The position numbers were made by a program, and so were the translations under genes. Positions 6,170 to 7,652 of a stretch of DNA of 7,652 nucleotides are shown here, piece by piece (the stretch's first letter is position 1; every line of letters starts with the position of its first letter). The notes under the pieces were generated by a model. That model ran no database searches. It saw only the letters and a program-made list of their open reading frames with translations, and was not told the DNA's origin. The DNA comes from Burkholderiaceae bacterium (GTDB taxonomy: Bacteria; Pseudomonadota; Gammaproteobacteria; Burkholderiales; Burkholderiaceae_C): NCBI GenBank assembly GCA_017999135.1, contig JAGOBT010000139.1:1-7652 (forward strand). Reading direction: 5' to 3'.

Positions 6170-6204
6170 CGGCAGAACGGCCCCGCTCATCCACCGTTCT
6201 GCCG
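6170..6204. repeat. 11-bp inverted repeat between luxR and the 19-codon frame
   Basis: CGGCAGAACGG (6170-6180) and CCGTTCTGCCG (6194-6204) are perfect 11-bp arms with a 13-nt spacer. As RNA it would form a stable hairpin 37 nt after the luxR stop, but no U-tract follows on the minus strand, so it is a poor intrinsic terminator. It sits about 20 bp upstream of the TTGACA of the next promoter region, where an operator or upstream activator site is equally plausible. Confidence 0.5.
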
Positions 6205-6206
6205 AT

Positions 6207-6225
6207 GCTGCCCGTGGTGGGCAGC
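6207..6225 (-). terminator. Possible luxR transcript-end hairpin
   Basis: GCTGCCC (6207-6213) and GGGCAGC (6219-6225) form a perfect 7-bp stem with a 5-nt loop, 16 nt past the stop of the minus-strand luxR-type gene. There is no U-tract. Together with the adjacent 11-bp inverted repeat it may end or protect the luxR message. Confidence 0.35.
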
Positions 6226-6241
6226 GCCGGGCGGGCACCCG

Positions 6242-6955
6242 TCAGGAGATCAGGCCCAGGCGCAGCGCACGCAACACCGCCTGGTGCTTGCTGGTGCAGC
6301 CCAACTTGTGCATGGCGTTGTTCACATGCAGCACCGCCGTGCGCTCGCTGATGCCCAGGATGGCGCCGACCTCCCAGGCGGTCTTGCCTTCCATGGTCCA
6401 GCGCAGTGCTTCGAGCTCGCGCGCGGTGAGGGCCGGCCGCTCCACCGGCGGCGGCGCCGGCGCCAGCAGGCGCATCGCCGCGTCCTGCGCATGCACCGCG
6501 AACAGCTGCAGATCGGCCACCAGGCGCGACAGCTCGCCGGTGTCCGATGGCAGCGGCTGGTCGCGCTCGACCCCGAAGGCGAAGTGCCGACCCTCGGGCA
6601 GGTGCAGCGCCATCGCGATGCCGGTGTGGTAACCGAAGCGCGCCTGCTCCTCCCACAGCTCACCCAGCCCCTGGCCTGTGTAGGTGGCCTGGTCCCAGAT
6701 GATGGGCACCGTGTGCCGGCGGCAGTGCTGCATCACCGGGTCGCGCCGGATGTTGGCTGCGTTCTGCGCCACGGTGGCAAAGCCGGCCGGCGCGTTGTCG
6801 ATCGAGACGAACTCAGACCGCCCCACGCCGAAGTCGACCACCGCCATGGCCGACACGGTGTTGAAACCCAGGTTCTGCGAGAAGCGCACCACCTCGCGCA
6901 GGAAGTCGTCGCGACTGCCCGCTTCGCGCACCGAGGTGAATCCAGCAGGCAACAT
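6242..6955 (-). CDS. LuxR-type regulator with autoinducer-binding domain (LuxR solo)
   Basis: Transcription factor of 237 aa. Residues about 10-160 look like the autoinducer-binding domain: the D-P pair at 72-73 (I-R-R-D-P-V-M), W87 in P-I-I-W-D, and G-Y-H-T-G-I-A-M-A-L-H-L-P at 108-120. Residues 174-237 are a textbook LuxR/GerE HTH with L-T-A-R-E at 176-180, W186, the G-K-T-A-W-E-V-G segment at 190-197, I-L-G-I-S-E-R-T-A at 199-207 and a final G-L-I. Aligned to LuxR/TraR, the pocket residues W57 and Y61 are replaced by F59 and A63, while D70, P71 and W85 are kept. The ligand may therefore not be an ordinary acyl-homoserine lactone. No luxI-type synthase is in the window. The ATG at 6955 is the first possible start because an in-frame TGA lies 9 nt upstream; its Shine-Dalgarno is weak. 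An inverted repeat lies 12 bp ahead of the start. Confidence 0.93.
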   Translation of the reverse strand: MLPAGFTSVREAGSRDDFLREVVRFSQNLGFNTVSAMAVVDFGVGRSEFVSIDNAPAGFATVAQNAANIRRDPVMQHCRRHTVPIIWDQATYTGQGLGELWEEQARFGYHTGIAMALHLPEGRHFAFGVERDQPLPSDTGELSRLVADLQLFAVHAQDAAMRLLAPAPPPVERPALTARELEALRWTMEGKTAWEVGAILGISERTAVLHVNNAMHKLGCTSKHQAVLRALRLGLIS

Positions 6956-6967
6956 GCCGTGGATTCA

Positions 6968-6999
6968 GCGGGTGCAGGCACCCAGCGCCATGCACCCGC
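6968..6999. repeat. Nested inverted repeats in the luxR upstream region
   Basis: GCGGGTGCA (6968-6976) and TGCACCCGC (6991-6999) are perfect 9-bp arms with a 14-nt spacer. Nested in the left part is a second palindrome, GGGTGC-AG-GCACCC (6970-6983), so the left arm has two possible partners. The inner GTGC-AG-GCAC core recalls the dyad of LuxR-family boxes such as the tra box. The element starts 12 bp upstream of the luxR-type ATG, fitting an autoregulatory operator or a 5'-leader RNA switch. Confidence 0.5.
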
Positions 7000-7024
7000 C
7001 CTGCAAGGGTTTACATGTTTCCAT

Positions 7025-7051
7025 TTGCCGAGGCTTGCCGAAAACTGCCGG
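7025..7051. repeat. Three TGCCG repeats at exact 10-bp spacing
   Basis: TTGCCGA at 7025-7031, TTGCCGA at 7035-7041 and CTGCCGG at 7045-7051; the shared TGCCG cores start at 7026, 7036 and 7046. One helical turn between copies places all three on the same face of the DNA, as in operators that bind cooperative regulators. The array lies in the 124-bp divergent gap between the luxR-type gene and the 136-aa protein gene and ends 28 bp before the latter's ATG. Confidence 0.55.
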
Positions 7052-7079
7052 ACAGAACAAACACAGCGACGGTGATCCC

Positions 7080-7490
7080 ATGAATTCCATGCTTCAGCAA
7101 TGCCCGCCCTGGACCTTGCACGCCTGGCCCCCGTTATTGTGGCAGGTTGGTCGGCCTGTCCCGCTGCGGCTGCAGCACGTCGGCACCCAGGTCACCAGCA
7201 CGGGCGACGCGCACTGCCGCAGCCTCGGCCAGACCATCTGGGCCTGGCACGGAGACGATGGTGACGTGGGCATGGCCTGGGACTGGGTGCAGCTGACCTG
7301 CGGCGTGGTGGCCATGGCCGACCCGATGGCCGTTGTCACCAACCTGCGCCTGGTGGGCGACGAAGGCGCGGTGCTCACCCCCTACGAATCGGCCCGCCAC
7401 TACAACGCCATCGTGCACGGCCTGCCGTGGCAGCAGGTGGTGGAGCAGGCGCTGGGCCACGGCGGCCAGGCGTTCGCGCTGGCGGCCTGA
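7080..7490 (+). CDS. Tryptophan-rich hypothetical protein, divergent from luxR
   Basis: Protein of 136 aa that I cannot assign to a family. The ATG at 7080 (M-N-S-M-L-Q-Q) is chosen because the 124-bp gap before it carries the repeats expected of a regulatory region; the second ATG at 7089 is nearly as good, and neither has a strong Shine-Dalgarno. The frame stays open upstream to 6684, but that part overlaps luxR on the other strand and is a shadow. The product has eight tryptophans (11, 17, 21, 54, 56, 67, 69, 117), a W-A-W-H-G-D-D-G-D-V-G-M-A-W-D-W block at 54-69, then V-V-A-M-A-D-P-M-A-V-V-T-N-L-R-L-V-G at 76-93, and a helical C-terminus. There is no signal peptide, membrane helix or known catalytic motif. 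It looks like a compact mostly-beta cytoplasmic protein. Divergence from luxR suggests it may be a target of that regulator. Confidence 0.75.
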   Translation: MNSMLQQCPPWTLHAWPPLLWQVGRPVPLRLQHVGTQVTSTGDAHCRSLGQTIWAWHGDDGDVGMAWDWVQLTCGVVAMADPMAVVTNLRLVGDEGAVLTPYESARHYNAIVHGLPWQQVVEQALGHGGQAFALAA

Positions 7491-7500
7491 CGGCGGCTGG

Positions 7501-7521
7501 CGCCGGGCGAACAGCCCGGTG
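7501..7521. terminator. Possible hairpin between convergent genes
   Basis: CGCCGGGC (7501-7508) and GCCCGGTG (7514-7521) form an 8-bp stem, including one G-T pair, with a 5-nt loop. It lies in the 51-bp gap between the convergent 136-aa protein gene and the membrane-protein gene at the right edge. There is no U-tract in either direction, so it is only a tentative terminator. Confidence 0.35.
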
Positions 7522-7541
7522 GCGGCCCCGGGCCGGGCGCG

Positions 7542-7652
7542 TCACTTCCAGGCGGCCATCCGCAGCTGGCGGGCCACCGAGACCAGGCACAGCGCGGCCA
7601 CGGCCGCGGCCACGGCCAGCGGCAGCAGCAGGTCGACGGCGCCCAGCGCCTC
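7542..7652 (-). CDS. C-terminal end of a probable membrane protein (partial)
   Basis: The last 36 codons of a minus-strand gene that enters from the right edge; its start is outside the window. The visible sequence begins E-A-L-G-A-V-D-L-L-L-P-L, continues as an unbroken hydrophobic stretch (about residues 8-26, with A-V-A-A-A-V-A-A-L-C-L-V), and ends with the basic tail R-Q-L-R-M-A-A-W-K before TGA at 7544-7542. This is one terminal transmembrane helix with a short positively charged, probably cytoplasmic, tail. Nearly all third positions are G or C, as in neighbouring genes. A permease or other multi-pass protein is likely, but the family cannot be named from this fragment. It converges on the 136-aa protein gene. 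Confidence 0.6.
   Translation of the reverse strand, partial: EALGAVDLLLPLAVAAAVAALCLVSVARQLRMAAWK

Noticed and set aside
6060..6241. A longer version of the micropeptide, reading upstream through in-frame GTG codons.
   Set aside because: No Shine-Dalgarno precedes those GTGs, whereas the ATG at 6059 has an ideal one. The upstream codons also lack the strong GC3 bias.
6684..7079. Extending the 136-aa protein upstream by 132 codons in the same open frame.
   Set aside because: The extension overlaps the N-terminal part of luxR in antisense and the repeat-rich intergenic gap, and its composition is shadow-like.
7375..7590. A 71-codon minus-strand frame at the right edge.
   Set aside because: It overlaps the 136-aa protein in antisense, is Arg/Pro/Gly-rich, and conflicts with the better hydrophobic C-terminal frame ending at 7542.
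1..7652. CRISPR arrays, tRNA or rRNA genes, insertion sequences and prophage attachment sites.
   Set aside because: No regularly spaced long repeats, cloverleaf-like sequences, transposase genes or terminal inverted repeats with target duplications were seen on either strand.

Overview
The window is about 7.7 kb of GC-rich DNA with strongly GC-biased third codon positions. The protein sequences and the gene order mnmG-rsmG-parA-GNAT suggest a betaproteobacterium of the order Burkholderiales, probably in the Rubrivivax/Leptothrix/Ideonella neighbourhood. This placement comes from recognising the proteins by eye, not from a search.

Region 1 (1-4393, all minus strand) is the conserved chromosome-maintenance block often found near the replication origin. 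It is transcribed from right to left: mnmG (tRNA wobble-uridine modification), rsmG (16S rRNA m7G methyltransferase, 1 nt after the mnmG stop), parA (chromosome-partitioning ATPase) and a two-part GNAT acetyltransferase. parB is expected just beyond the left edge but is not visible. Two 16-bp parS sites, the ParB binding sites, lie inside the coding sequences of rsmG and mnmG.

Region 2 (4394-5947, plus strand) holds a cysteine-cluster protein of the YkgJ family, a Crp/Fnr-family regulator and a small DUF2892 (YgaP-like) membrane protein, closed by a strong 13-bp terminator hairpin. A GTGA-N6-TCAC palindrome overlaps the stop codon of the regulator gene. It matches what the CRP-like recognition helix (R-E-x-x-x-R) of that regulator should bind, which suggests local control of the DUF2892 gene.

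Region 3 (5948-7652) is more accessory. A LuxR-type regulator with an autoinducer-binding domain but no adjacent LuxI synthase (a LuxR 'solo') is encoded on the minus strand. Two conserved pocket aromatics are replaced in it. Downstream on the same strand is a 19-codon open frame with an excellent Shine-Dalgarno sequence, its own candidate promoter region and the shared terminator. Upstream and divergent is a tryptophan-rich 136-aa protein that I do not recognise. The non-coding DNA on both sides of luxR carries inverted repeats and repeated TGCCG cores, including three copies spaced exactly 10 bp apart. If the window holds an undescribed system, this LuxR solo, micropeptide and orphan protein cluster is the best candidate; any functional link between them is inference. 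The right edge carries the last 36 codons of a probable membrane protein on the minus strand.
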